DNA of 64,000 bases, taken from assembly GCA_023432445.1 (NCBI GenBank), contig JAEYUP010000001.1, positions 496,001 through 560,000 on the forward strand, given 5' to 3'. Source of the stretch: Candidatus Parcubacteria bacterium. GTDB taxonomy: Bacteria; Patescibacteriota; Saccharimonadia; Saccharimonadales; Saccharimonadaceae. Below are positions 31,016-39,750 of the stretch, piece by piece (the first letter of the stretch is position 1; every line of letters starts with the position of its first letter). A program made the translations under genes and the position numbers. The notes under the pieces were generated by a model that was not told where the DNA came from, did no database searches, and saw only the letters and a list, made by a program, of their open reading frames with translations.

Positions 31016-31672
31016 ATGTACTTTGAAAGTCGTGAGCAGGCGGGTATAAAGTTAGCTGGTCGATTGTTCGACAGCTACCGCTATGAAAACTGTGCGGTTA
31101 TCGCTCTGAATGACGGCGGCGTAATAGTCGGTGAACAAATAGCATCTTTTTTGCACTGCGTGCTTACTATGTTACTGGTTGAGGATGTTGTTATACCGGG
31201 TGAAAATTTGACGTTTGGAGCCGTTTCGCAATCTGGAAGCTTTACAGTTAACAGCGATTTTTCACAAGGTGAAATAGACGGTTATAACTCTGAATACAAC
31301 GGCTTTTTCCAAGAAAAGAAGCGAGAAGCTTTTCAGAAGATCAACCGCTTAGTGGGTGATGGTGGCACAATTAACTACGATTTACTTCGAAACAGGACGG
31401 TTATATTGGTCAGCGACGGGTTCCGTGATGGCGGCGAGCTTGATTCGGTGGTTGACTTTCTGAAGCCGGTTCGCATCGATCGTTTGGTGATTGCTTCGCC
31501 GATTGCCTCTAGTTCGGCAGTCGACAAGCTCCACATTATTGCCGACGAGCTACACATACTAGATGTTAAGAGCAACTACCTCGACACGGACCACTATTAT
31601 GAGAATAATACAGTGCCTTCACACGAGGAGACGGTGGATAAAATTAATAAGATTGTGCTGAATTGGCGTTGA
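31016..31672 (+). CDS. Phosphoribosyltransferase-like protein, altered PRPP loop
   Basis: 218 residues with a type I PRTase layout: an N-terminal AGIKLAGRLFDSYR pattern, an IALNDGGVIVGEQIA core strand-loop and a C-terminal VILVSDGFRDGGEL at the position of the PRPP-binding loop (usual form VxxVDDxxxTGxT). The second Asp and the Thr of the loop are missing, so catalysis is doubtful. Similar to the DUF/ComF-adjacent PRTase-like proteins that often act in competence or regulation. The -10 TAATAT ends exactly 6 nt before the ATG. Divergent from priA. No confident function. Confidence 0.6.
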   Translation: MYFESREQAGIKLAGRLFDSYRYENCAVIALNDGGVIVGEQIASFLHCVLTMLLVEDVVIPGENLTFGAVSQSGSFTVNSDFSQGEIDGYNSEYNGFFQEKKREAFQKINRLVGDGGTINYDLLRNRTVILVSDGFRDGGELDSVVDFLKPVRIDRLVIASPIASSSAVDKLHIIADELHILDVKSNYLDTDHYYENNTVPSHEETVDKINKIVLNWR

Positions 31673-31739
31673 CCGACGAGCCATGGTCGGTGTAGAATAA
31701 GCTACAACACGACTGAGTGCAGGCAATAAAAGGGGAGTA

Positions 31740-32042
31740 ATGTTAGACGTTTTTATCACATCAAGGGTGCGCCGGAAAATTGTGGTTGTTTATGCCAAGT
31801 ATCCTGATTTTCGCACTCATGTCCGCGGCCTTGCTAAGCTCATCAAGGAAGACCCGGGAAATATTCAGCGCGAGCTGAAGCGCCTAGAGAAAGTTGGCTT
31901 TCTCAATAGCGAGCGTCAGGGTAACACTAAGATTTACGCTACTAATAAGCAGTTCCCGATTTTTAAAGAGTTGCAAAGTATCGTGATTAAGTCACAGCAG
32001 CAAGCATCACGCGTTAAGCGCAGCTCATCTGACATTGCCTAA
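31740..32042 (+). CDS. Winged-helix transcriptional regulator-like protein
   Basis: 100 residues. A winged helix-turn-helix core (LAKLIKEDPGNIQRELKRLEKVGFLNSERQGNTKIYATNK) resembles ArsR/MarR-type DNA-binding folds; no metal-binding cysteines. SD AGGGGAG. Its stop codon overlaps the recJ start (TAATG), so it is translationally coupled to recJ. It may regulate its own operon, which is an inference. Confidence 0.78.
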   Translation: MLDVFITSRVRRKIVVVYAKYPDFRTHVRGLAKLIKEDPGNIQRELKRLEKVGFLNSERQGNTKIYATNKQFPIFKELQSIVIKSQQQASRVKRSSSDIA

Positions 32043-33715
32043 TGACCCTTTTTGACCGCATCCTTGCGGCGCGCGGCCTGTCCCCAGCGGAACAGGCGCT
32101 TTTTGTGTCGCCGGACTATGAAAAGAGCTGCGACCCTTTCTTGTTGCCGGATATGTCAGAGGCTGTCGATAGACTAGTGGCTGCGCATAAAGCCGGCGAG
32201 AAGATCGCTATTTATGGCGACTATGACATCGATGGCCTGACAGCTACCACCTTACTTTTGGACGCGCTGGAGCGGTTTGGGTTTCAAGACGTGGCGCCAT
32301 TTATACCAAATCGCTTTACTGAAGGCTATGGATTAACAATTGATGCCGTAGAGCGGATAATCGCCGATGGCGCGGAGCTTATCGTGACCGTGGACTGTGG
32401 TAGTCTGAGCCACAAAGAAATTGCAAGAGCCGCCGAGTTGGGGGTCGACGTTATAGTTACCGACCATCATAATGTTGCGCCCGAGCAGCCGTCGGCCGTA
32501 GCTGTGGTCAACCCTAAGCGGCTGCTTCAAGATAATCCGAGTGATTATAAAGAATTGATTCTATCTAGTGATCGAACTGACCTCTATCCTTTCTTGGATT
32601 TGCCTGGAGTTGGTGTAGCCTTTAAGTTGGTCCAAGCCCTTCAGACGCGCCTAGAAGGCATCCCGAAAGGTCAGGAGAAGTGGTATTTAGACTTGGTGGC
32701 CCTCGGCACGGTTTGCGATGTCGTAACGCTTTTGGATGAAAACAGAACCCATGTCTACTGGGGCCTAAAGGTGCTTGCTAAAACACAGCGACCAGGCCTA
32801 AGGGCTCTTATGGCGGTGTCCGGCGTCGAGCCGCAAAAAGTTAACGCTGGCTCGCTAGGGTTCGCGCTAGGGCCGCGCATGAATGCTGCCGGACGACTAG
32901 AGACGGCCCTGATCGCCCTGAACCTGCTTACTTCTAAAGGCGGCGAGGAAGCGATGAAATATGCGCGCCTACTTGATGACATGAATAAAACCAGACGGCA
33001 GGAGCAGGCGGATATCTTGAAGGCGGCGATAGTTCAGGCCGAAAAGTATGCAGACGATAAAGTTTTAGTGGTTAGCGCGCCTGGCTGGAATCACGGCATC
33101 GTTGGCATCGTGGCAGCTAAATTACTAGAGCGCTTCAAGAAGCCTACTTTTGTCATTGAAGAAGGTGAGAATGAGGCCAAAGGGTCTGCTCGTAGCTACG
33201 GTGACTTTAGCGTGGCCGATGCTATTCGGGCGGCTGACGACATCATCATAAAAGGTGGCGGTCATCGTTTGGCCGCGGGTGTGACTTTGCCAGTCGCTAA
33301 TATAGATATGTTTCGGCGTCGAGTTAATGAGTATTACGCTAGTCAAAAACTTGAGAATCAAGAAGATTTATTATTGCCGCGTGCCGATGTCGATGCGCGA
33401 TTTGATGAGCTCGAAGAATCGGTCGTGCTACAGATCGCTAGTTTGGAACCTTTTGGCAAGGGTAACCCGCAGCCTATACTGCGCACCGAGAACGTGACGG
33501 CCATCGATGTTCGTCGCATGGGAGATAAGGGCCAACATGTCAAAATTCTCTTTCGTGATGAAAATGGCGTAACGTTGTCGTTGCTAGCTTTTAGTGCCCC
33601 GGAAAACTTCTTTTTAGAGATCGGACAAGCCGTAACTGTTTGGTACTCACCGGACATTAACGAATGGCAAGGCCGGCGGGCGGTCGAAGGCCGGTTGGTT
33701 CATCTGGAAACGTAA
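32042..33715 (+). CDS. recJ: Single-stranded-DNA-specific exonuclease RecJ
   Basis: 557 residues. 5'-to-3' ssDNA exonuclease of recombination and mismatch repair. DHH phosphoesterase motifs: IYGDYDIDGLTA (~60), TVDCGS and VTDHHN (~140), then the DHHA1 motif GGGHRLAAGV (~400) and an OB fold at the C-terminus. All motif residues (Asp/His) look intact. Starts in a TAATG overlap with the upstream regulator gene. Confidence 0.95.
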   Translation: MTLFDRILAARGLSPAEQALFVSPDYEKSCDPFLLPDMSEAVDRLVAAHKAGEKIAIYGDYDIDGLTATTLLLDALERFGFQDVAPFIPNRFTEGYGLTIDAVERIIADGAELIVTVDCGSLSHKEIARAAELGVDVIVTDHHNVAPEQPSAVAVVNPKRLLQDNPSDYKELILSSDRTDLYPFLDLPGVGVAFKLVQALQTRLEGIPKGQEKWYLDLVALGTVCDVVTLLDENRTHVYWGLKVLAKTQRPGLRALMAVSGVEPQKVNAGSLGFALGPRMNAAGRLETALIALNLLTSKGGEEAMKYARLLDDMNKTRRQEQADILKAAIVQAEKYADDKVLVVSAPGWNHGIVGIVAAKLLERFKKPTFVIEEGENEAKGSARSYGDFSVADAIRAADDIIIKGGGHRLAAGVTLPVANIDMFRRRVNEYYASQKLENQEDLLLPRADVDARFDELEESVVLQIASLEPFGKGNPQPILRTENVTAIDVRRMGDKGQHVKILFRDENGVTLSLLAFSAPENFFLEIGQAVTVWYSPDINEWQGRRAVEGRLVHLET

Positions 33716-33792
33716 TTACTTGTGGTTTGTTTTTCGGTGTCATTACACTATAATTGACACACCATCGTCGTTTTCTATAGAAAGGTTACGAC

Positions 33793-34266
33793 ATGCGCAC
33801 ATCAAAGCGAGAACGACCCCGTAAGGTGCTTGAGGATGTCGGGAGCCAGCCTATATCAGTGAAGGTCGTACTTGACGCCCCAAGCGTTGAAGAGGTGAGG
33901 CTAGCACTCAACAAGCGAGAGAGTAAGACTCAGCTCAGTGTGACGATTGCAGAGCTATTCCGCCTTTCTACTGCGTCACTGACGAGGGCGGGCGATGTTC
34001 GTCTGGGCGGCGTTTCCAAGATTGTGGAGCTGAAGCTTTACAGAGTGGAGCAGCTTGTCCTTAACGCTGACGGGGGTTATACCTTCCTTGGTGTTATTCA
34101 CAGTTCGTCAGAATGGGAAGCGAATTACAATGCAGGGTGGGAAACTTATGACGTGTGGCAACTGTGTCGCTTCAGTGTCCCAGGGAATAAAGACAGGCTT
34201 GCGACCTACGAGGTTATTAGCAGTGAAGAGTTGTCTTATGACCCCTGGCTATCTAAGGGTGTCTAG
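33793..34266 (+). CDS. Hypothetical protein
   Basis: 157 residues, no recognised family. Basic N-terminus (MRTSKRERPRK), alternating strand-like segments (ISVKVVLDAPSVEEVRLAL, VELKLYRVEQLVL, YTFLGVIHSS), no signal peptide. A TATAAT at 33749-33754 gives a ~32-nt UTR with an AAAGG SD. It is followed by a strong terminator, so it is a single-gene unit between recJ and the next minus-strand gene. Confidence 0.65.
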   Translation: MRTSKRERPRKVLEDVGSQPISVKVVLDAPSVEEVRLALNKRESKTQLSVTIAELFRLSTASLTRAGDVRLGGVSKIVELKLYRVEQLVLNADGGYTFLGVIHSSSEWEANYNAGWETYDVWQLCRFSVPGNKDRLATYEVISSEELSYDPWLSKGV

Positions 34267-34279
34267 CCCGTTCTAGAAG

Positions 34280-34316
34280 TTGAGCCTGCTCCTTCTGGGG
34301 CGGGCTCAATTTTTTA
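34280..34316 (+). terminator. Terminator after the hypothetical gene at 33793
   Basis: TTGAGCC(TG...) pairs with GGGCTCAA, then TTTTTT. The T-run overlaps the stop codon of the convergent gene. Confidence 0.85.
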
Positions 34317-34640
34317 GAGACGCTCCAGCCGGCGAGCGTCAGGAGGCATGGTGATGATGCGTCCAGCCGCTTCAGCGGCGGCAGGGTCTGCGCTAGATGT
34401 GTCGGTTTCGGGCTCCAAGCTAGGTATAAATGTTGGTTCTATCATCGCTTCATGGCCGCGAATTGACTTTGCAGCTACCTCTTCGCGCGTGATACTCTGT
34501 GGCTGGTCGTGTTCAAAGCTTGTCTCAAGGTTAACTTCAGGTAGGGGTATGCCACCAGGTGCTAGTTGGTCGCCTGTAACGCTCTTGGGTGCCAGATAAG
34601 GGCCTTGGCTGTCGGTCAAATTTTTTATTATTTCGTTCAT
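34314..34640 (-). CDS. Hypothetical protein, Pro/Glu rich
   Basis: 108 residues, Pro- and Glu-rich, low hydrophobicity, likely disordered and cytoplasmic. No family recognised. The extended -10 TGTTATACT ends 7 nt before the ATG, the same leaderless arrangement as several neighbours, which supports that the short ORF is real. Divergent from rpsU; the convergent partner's terminator overlaps its stop codon. Confidence 0.6.
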   Translation of the reverse strand: MNEIIKNLTDSQGPYLAPKSVTGDQLAPGGIPLPEVNLETSFEHDQPQSITREEVAAKSIRGHEAMIEPTFIPSLEPETDTSSADPAAAEAAGRIITMPPDARRLERL

Positions 34641-34708
34641 AATTTTCAGTATAACATTATGGTTAAGCTTGTTCTTTCTTGGACGGACTCAATTTCTTTT
34701 TATACCCC

Positions 34709-34737
34709 TTGCAAGTCTCCTCTACATCTGTTACAAT
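34709..34737 (+). promoter_or_regulatory. rpsU promoter
   Basis: TTGCAA, a 17-bp spacer and TACAAT: a strong promoter ending 11 nt before the rpsU ATG, so the mRNA leader would be only ~5 nt and there is no SD. Confidence 0.8.
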
Positions 34738-34748
34738 CAACCACTGAT

Positions 34749-34964
34749 ATGGTACAAGTAACACGTAAAGACGAACGCGAAGCGAACGAAAACATCATTC
34801 GTCGTTTTAACCGTAAAGTTTTGCAGAGTGGTGTTTTGGCTGAAGCAAAGGCATCAATGCGCTTTTCGAAAGACATCAGCAAGACCGAGCGACGCAAAAA
34901 AGCAATTATCCGAAAAGAGCGAAAAGCCCAAAAGGTTTCTAAAGCTCGACTCGGTCTACGCTAA
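34749..34964 (+). CDS. rpsU: Ribosomal protein bS21
   Basis: 71 residues, very basic. Recognised from VTRKDEREANENIIRRFNRKV and the helical Lys/Arg-rich tail (RRKKAIIRKERKAQK). bS21 sits beside the anti-Shine-Dalgarno of 16S and influences initiation. The start is ATG 34749 because the promoter -10 is 11 nt upstream; the longer reading from 34566 has no support. There is no SD, unusual for a ribosomal protein gene. It is followed after 11 bp by yqeY, an order also seen in other bacteria (rpsU-yqeY). Confidence 0.93.
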   Translation: MVQVTRKDEREANENIIRRFNRKVLQSGVLAEAKASMRFSKDISKTERRKKAIIRKERKAQKVSKARLGLR

Positions 34965-34975
34965 GGAGTTCACCA

Positions 34976-35431
34976 GTGTCTCTTAAGACGCAACTTGAAA
35001 GCGACCTAAAAAAGGCGCTACTTAGTGGTGAGCGATTTAAGGCCGATACACTACGCAACTTGAGGGCCGCAATTCTAAACGAAGAGGTTGCAAGTGGTAA
35101 GCGAGACGAAGGTTTGGCCGATGCTGAAATTGAGAAAATTATCGCTCGTGAAGTAAAGAAGCGGGTCGAGAGCGCCGAACTCTACGTTCAAGCTGGTCGC
35201 CAAGAGCTGGCTGATAACGAAAACGCTGAAATTGCCGTGCTGGAGGTTTATTTGCCCGAGCAGGTCTCTGAGGCCGACATACAAAAAGTGGTCGATGAGA
35301 CAATCGCCACACTGGGTGTCTCTGGTCCACAAGCGATGGGTCAGGTTATCGGTGCAGTTAAGGGCAAGCTTGGCAACGCGGCCGATGGCGCAACCGTCGC
35401 CCGTCTGGTCAAAGACGCTTTGTCTGCTTAG
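34976..35431 (+). CDS. yqeY: GatB/YqeY domain protein
   Basis: 151 residues, GTG start. All-helical YqeY domain resembling the tRNA-binding tail of GatB, with the family sequences LRNLRAAILNEE, VLEVYLPEQ and GQVIGAVKGKL. Probably binds tRNA or amidotransferase complexes; exact role is unsettled. Encoded immediately after rpsU, as in many Firmicutes, so co-transcribed. Confidence 0.92.
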   Translation: MSLKTQLESDLKKALLSGERFKADTLRNLRAAILNEEVASGKRDEGLADAEIEKIIAREVKKRVESAELYVQAGRQELADNENAEIAVLEVYLPEQVSEADIQKVVDETIATLGVSGPQAMGQVIGAVKGKLGNAADGATVARLVKDALSA

Positions 35432-35451
35432 CTCTGTGGTACGATAGAAAT

Positions 35452-36000
35452 ATGATTGTTATTTTTGGTCCAGCCGGTGCTGGAAAAAGCATCCAGGGGC
35501 AAATCTTAGCTGCTCGTATGGGCTGGCGTTGGCTGAGCGCCGGGCAGATTTTGCGCGATACGCGTGACCCGGAGATTTTGCGACATATGCACGGTGGTAA
35601 TCTTATGCCACACGAAACAGTCGTCAAGGTTATGGGCGAAGCTATTTCTAAAGCCGGCGATATCGACGAGATTATTTTGGACGGTTTTCCGCGTGAGATG
35701 GAGCAAGCCGAGTGGTTAGTTAACAGCCAGACCGATCATGGCCGGGACATTAAACTAGTGGTCGTACTGGAGGTGTCTCGCCAGGAGCTTCTGAACCGTC
35801 TGGCTATTCGAGGGCGGGCAGACGATGTTCCGGATGCCATCGATAAGCGACTTGAGATTTACCGTCAGGCTATGTATCCAATCTTGGGGTATTTCACCGA
35901 CCAGCATGTGGCGGTCGTCCATATCGATGGTGAGGGACAGGTGGGTGAAATTCACGATAGGATTTATGCAGAGCTCGACAGTCGAGGATTGATCAAATAA
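35452..36000 (+). CDS. adk: Adenylate kinase, short (LID-less) form
   Basis: 182 residues. P-loop GPAGAGKS, AMP-binding DGFPRE (~82) and the arginine-rich RGRADD (~123). The LID segment between the Arg residues is the short form, with no zinc cysteines. Interconverts ATP/AMP and ADP. The -10 TGGTACGAT ends exactly 6 nt before the ATG, so leaderless transcription is predicted even though the gene sits 20 bp after yqeY. Its stop overlaps the map start (TAATG). Confidence 0.92.
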   Translation: MIVIFGPAGAGKSIQGQILAARMGWRWLSAGQILRDTRDPEILRHMHGGNLMPHETVVKVMGEAISKAGDIDEIILDGFPREMEQAEWLVNSQTDHGRDIKLVVVLEVSRQELLNRLAIRGRADDVPDAIDKRLEIYRQAMYPILGYFTDQHVAVVHIDGEGQVGEIHDRIYAELDSRGLIK

Positions 36001-36752
36001 TGCAAAAGCCAAAGACAGACTCTGAATTACAGGCTATGCGCGAGGGCGGCAAGATTCTCGCAGCTGTTCTTGCTGGCGTGCGCGAGCGAGCCAAGCCTGG
36101 TGTGAGCGAAAAAGAGATTGACGCCTGGGTGGCTGAGGAGATTGTGCGTCGTGGGGCTGAGGTCACTTACAAGACGCCAGAAGTTAATTTTCCGGCGGCT
36201 ATTTGTATATCGACAAATTCCCAATTAGTCCACAGTGTTCCGACTGATTACGTTTTTAAGGATGGCGATGTGGTTGGTTTTGATCTCGTGATTGGTTATA
36301 AGGGTATGAAAACCGACAGTGCCTTCACGATGATAATTGGTGAGTCATCAAGCAAAGAAGCCGAAAGGCTATTAAAGACAACTGAACGGGCGCTTTATGC
36401 CGCAATCGACGCTATTAAAGGCCCAGTTCACGTTGGCGACATCAGCGCAGCGGTCGAAAAGGTGCTTTCGGATGGAAAACTCGGTATAGTTCGCGAGCTG
36501 GTTGGCCACGGGATCGGTCACGAAATGCACGAGAAGCCAGAGATCCCAAACTACGGCAATAAAGGTGACGGTCCGCTTCTGACACCTGGTGACACTATTG
36601 CGATCGAACCAATGGCGACCCTGGGCAAAGAAAGGATAGTTGTCGACCCCGACGGCTGGACTATTTCGGCAGCCGACGGTAGTTTAGCGGCTCATTTTGA
36701 ACACACGGTTTTGATTACTGAAAACGGCGCCGAAATCCTGACTCAAGCCTAA
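36000..36752 (+). CDS. map: Methionine aminopeptidase
   Basis: 250 residues, type I MetAP (no insertion). Metal ligands are visible: Asp in VGFDLVIG, Asp in KTDSAF, His in GHGIGHEMHE, Glu in IAIEPM and Glu in AHFEHT. It removes the initiator Met after deformylation, linking it to def/fmt. Coupled to adk by TAATG. An adk-map order, also seen in ribosomal operons of many bacteria, is preserved here outside that operon. Confidence 0.95.
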   Translation: MQKPKTDSELQAMREGGKILAAVLAGVRERAKPGVSEKEIDAWVAEEIVRRGAEVTYKTPEVNFPAAICISTNSQLVHSVPTDYVFKDGDVVGFDLVIGYKGMKTDSAFTMIIGESSSKEAERLLKTTERALYAAIDAIKGPVHVGDISAAVEKVLSDGKLGIVRELVGHGIGHEMHEKPEIPNYGNKGDGPLLTPGDTIAIEPMATLGKERIVVDPDGWTISAADGSLAAHFEHTVLITENGAEILTQA

Positions 36753-36779
36753 GCACTTCCCAACGACGAGCGTAAGCGT

Positions 36780-36785
36780 TATACT
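36780..36785 (+). promoter_or_regulatory. ftsA -10 box
   Basis: TTCCCA (36757-36762), a 17-bp spacer and TATACT, ending exactly 6 nt before the ftsA ATG. Confidence 0.65.
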
Positions 36786-36791
36786 GTTGTT

Positions 36792-38021
36792 ATGCAAGAA
36801 GTGTCTCGCTATGCGGTAGGGCTTGATATCGGATCGACGAAAGTCCGAGCTGTGGTAGCTCATATCGATTCAACCACGGGTGTTCCGTCGATAGTTGGTT
36901 TGGGTGAAGCTGACAATACTGGTATGCGTAAGGGCGTCATCGTAAACCTTCAAGGTCCAGCCCAAGCAATCGACCAGGCGCTTGGCGACGCCGAGAGAAT
37001 GAGCGGTTACCAGGTCAATGGAGCAACTATGAGCGTGAGTGGCGCTCACATTTTAACTACTCGAGCAGATGGAATGGTGGCGGTTGGTTCACCGGATCAC
37101 GAAATTACTCACGATGACCTGGCTCGCATCGACGAAGTCGCCACGATGGGGAAAGTACCGGCGAATCGCGACATTCTCGAAGTTATTCCGCATGCCTATA
37201 AACTCGATGGTCAGGACAACATCAAAGACCCATTGGGTATGACTGGCATTCGGCTCGAGATGGACGCACACGTTGTATCGGCTCTGACGCCGTATCTTGT
37301 TAATGTGCAAAAGACGGCCGAGCTGGCCAAGGTGGAGCCACGGGCGATTATCGCGGCGCCTATTGCGGCTGGACGAGCAGTCTTAAACGAGAAGCAGCTT
37401 GAAAATGGTGTAGCGGTTGTCGATCTTGGCGGCGCCACTACTAGCGTGGCGGTCTATGAAGAGGGCGATCTACAGTACGTTGGTATTATTCCGATTGGAG
37501 GCTCGCATGTAACGAACGACCTCGCTATAGGACTCAAGACTGACCCTGAAATTGCCGAGAAGGTGAAGTGTGAGCACGCTTCGGCAACGGTTCGACGCGA
37601 ACATTCCGGTGTAAGTATTAAACACGACGGCGAGATATTTAGCTTTACTAGTGCCGATATCGACGACATCGTTGAGGCGCGCCTGGAAGAGATTTTTGAG
37701 TCTGTACAGCACGAGCTCAAGAAAGCTGGTTATGCCGGCAAGCTACCAAGCGGCGTGGTTTTGACCGGTGGTGGGGCGCAATTAAAGAATATTGCGGAAT
37801 TTGTTAAAGATTTTCTTGGCTTAGCAGTTAAGGTTGGTAAGCCAGCTATAAATAGCGCCGTTGCCGACGGCATCGAGCCGTCATCGTTTGCGACGGCTAT
37901 AGGTTTGATGCAAATAGACGCTGAAGGTGCTGGGCCGAAAGATGACGGTAAGCGCAAGAAGATATCGTCCAGGGGTGTGAAAGAAAAGGCTTCACGAGCG
38001 TTCTCGTGGCTGAAGCCATAA
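36792..38021 (+). CDS. ftsA: Cell division protein FtsA
   Basis: 409 residues, actin-fold membrane anchor of FtsZ. The phosphate-1 motif VGLDIGSTKVRAVVA, the 1C-type domain and phosphate-2 motif VVDLGGATTSVAVY, and the adenosine motif VVLTGGGAQLKN are present. The C-terminus ends in an amphipathic helix (RAFSWLK) suited to membrane targeting. Promoter TTCCCA-17-TATACT ends 6 nt before the ATG. Paired with ftsZ (79 bp apart). Confidence 0.95.
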   Translation: MQEVSRYAVGLDIGSTKVRAVVAHIDSTTGVPSIVGLGEADNTGMRKGVIVNLQGPAQAIDQALGDAERMSGYQVNGATMSVSGAHILTTRADGMVAVGSPDHEITHDDLARIDEVATMGKVPANRDILEVIPHAYKLDGQDNIKDPLGMTGIRLEMDAHVVSALTPYLVNVQKTAELAKVEPRAIIAAPIAAGRAVLNEKQLENGVAVVDLGGATTSVAVYEEGDLQYVGIIPIGGSHVTNDLAIGLKTDPEIAEKVKCEHASATVRREHSGVSIKHDGEIFSFTSADIDDIVEARLEEIFESVQHELKKAGYAGKLPSGVVLTGGGAQLKNIAEFVKDFLGLAVKVGKPAINSAVADGIEPSSFATAIGLMQIDAEGAGPKDDGKRKKISSRGVKEKASRAFSWLKP

Positions 38022-38099
38022 CAAACTGAATCATATATTTGCTCACAGGCATAAAATGCTATACTAGTATGTAGATATAAAGACAGGGGAGAGACAGGC

Positions 38100-39293
38100 A
38101 TGCCTGAAGTAAAACCAAGTGACATCCAGACATTCGCGAGCATCAAGGTAGTTGGTGTTGGTGGGGCCGGCGGTTCAGCAGTTAATCGTATGAAAGAGGC
38201 CGGGTTAGCTGGTGTTCAGTTCATAGCTATGAATACGGACGCCCAGGCGCTTCACAACAGTAAGGCCGATATTAAGATTCACCTCGGCCACTCGACAACT
38301 GGTGGACTTGGTGCGGGAGCCGACCCATCTAAGGGTGAGGCGGCAGCCTTGGAGTCCCGTGATGAGATCAAGTCGGCGCTTGAGGGTGCAGATATGGTGT
38401 TCGTTACTATAGGCGCCGGTGGTGGCACCGGCTCGGGCGCCGGCTACGTGGTGGCTGAGGTTGCTCGTGAACTGGGCATCCTGGTGGTAGGTGTTGCGAC
38501 TCGACCATTTAGCTTTGAGGGTGAAAAACGACGCACTAACGCCGAGTGGGCTATCGGCCGACTACGTCGAAATGTCGATACTCTCATCACTATTCCGAAC
38601 GACCGATTGCTTCAAACTATCGATCGTCGAACTCCATTACTCGAAACCTTCAAGATCGCTGACGACGTGCTGCGACAGGGTGTTCAGGGTATTTCTGAGC
38701 TAATTACCGAGCATGGTCTGATCAACCTGGACTTCGCTGACGTCAAAGCTATCATGAGCAACGCTGGTTCGGCCCTCATGGGCATCGGTCGCGCCAGCGG
38801 CGACAACCGCGCCGCACAGGCTGCTCAACAGGCTATCGAATCACCACTTATCGAAGTGTCAATTGACGGCGCTCGAGGTGTTCTATTTAACGTCACTGGT
38901 GGTTACGACATGAGTATGAGCGAGATCCAGGAGGCGGCCGAGATTATTACCAGTGCCGTTTCACCGGACGCGAACATCATCTTTGGTGCGACGCTCAAGC
39001 CTGAGATGGAAGACGAACTCGTCATCACTGTTATTGCAACTGGCTTTGACACGGCGTACTTTACCGACGAGGAGTCAGAAGCGAACGACGCCGAGTCAAC
39101 TGAAAGCGGCGAGGCGATTAACCAGAAAGTTCAAGACATCGATATGAATCTTGACCAGACCGAGTCGGCTAGTATTTTTGCCGAGGAAAACAACCAAAAC
39201 ATCTGGAACGAACCGGCCGAAGAGAGTGACGAGTCGGACACGCCAGCCTTCCTACGTCGCCGCAAAAAGCGCAACAAGAAAAACGAGGAGTAG
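38100..39293 (+). CDS. ftsZ: Cell division protein FtsZ
   Basis: 397 residues, tubulin-like GTPase of the Z ring. GTP-binding GAGGGTGSG (~105-113), the N-terminal KVVGVGGAGGSAVNRM, the T7-loop residues NLDFADVKAIM and a C-terminal peptide resembling the FtsA/ZipA-binding tail (DTPAFLRRRKK). An extended -10 (TGCTATACT) and a SD (AGGGGAGA) precede the ATG. nrdR follows after 3 bp. Confidence 0.97.
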   Translation: MPEVKPSDIQTFASIKVVGVGGAGGSAVNRMKEAGLAGVQFIAMNTDAQALHNSKADIKIHLGHSTTGGLGAGADPSKGEAAALESRDEIKSALEGADMVFVTIGAGGGTGSGAGYVVAEVARELGILVVGVATRPFSFEGEKRRTNAEWAIGRLRRNVDTLITIPNDRLLQTIDRRTPLLETFKIADDVLRQGVQGISELITEHGLINLDFADVKAIMSNAGSALMGIGRASGDNRAAQAAQQAIESPLIEVSIDGARGVLFNVTGGYDMSMSEIQEAAEIITSAVSPDANIIFGATLKPEMEDELVITVIATGFDTAYFTDEESEANDAESTESGEAINQKVQDIDMNLDQTESASIFAEENNQNIWNEPAEESDESDTPAFLRRRKKRNKKNEE

Positions 39294-39296
39294 CCT

Positions 39297-39746
39297 GTGG
39301 CAAAAGTAAAAATTGGCGATAGTCGAGTTGTTGAGTCGCGCGAAGTTAGCGACGGAGTTACTATTCGTCGCCGCCGTGAAGCGCCGGACGGCACTCGCTT
39401 TACTACTTACGAACGTATCGAAAAGCCAAACCTGGCTGTTGTTAAGAAAAATGGCGCCCGCGAACTTTATGACCGCGATAAACTGGCTACGGCTATTAAA
39501 CGCTCGGTTGGAAAGTTCTTTAGTTCTGAAGTCGAAGTCGAAGAAATGATTGACGTCATCGAAGAGGCTCTGTACGACCTCGGCGAGAATGAGATTAGCT
39601 CAAAGCAGATCGGCGATATAGTTCTTGACCAACTGGCAGACCGCAACGAGGTAGCCTATGTACGTTTTGCGAGCGTTTACCGAGAGTTCAAGACCTTAAA
39701 CGATTTCTTGAAAATTCTTGAAGAGCGAAAGAAAGCCCAGGAGTAG
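39297..39746 (+). CDS. nrdR: NrdR-family repressor lacking zinc-ribbon cysteines
   Basis: 149 residues, GTG start; an in-frame stop (that of ftsZ) 3 bp upstream prevents any longer N-terminus. It aligns with NrdR across the DNA-binding part (SRVVESREV...IRRRREAPDGTRFTTYER) and the ATP-cone domain (~45-135, e.g. VVKKNGARELYDRDKLATAIKRSV). All four cysteines that hold the zinc ribbon in NrdR (CPxC near the start, CxxC before RFTTYE) are replaced: the first pair by AKVKIG and the second by APDGT. It is probably a divergent NrdR that keeps nucleotide sensing but may fold its DNA-binding part without zinc. Confidence 0.88.
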   Translation: MAKVKIGDSRVVESREVSDGVTIRRRREAPDGTRFTTYERIEKPNLAVVKKNGARELYDRDKLATAIKRSVGKFFSSEVEVEEMIDVIEEALYDLGENEISSKQIGDIVLDQLADRNEVAYVRFASVYREFKTLNDFLKILEERKKAQE

Positions 39747-39750
39747 TCTA

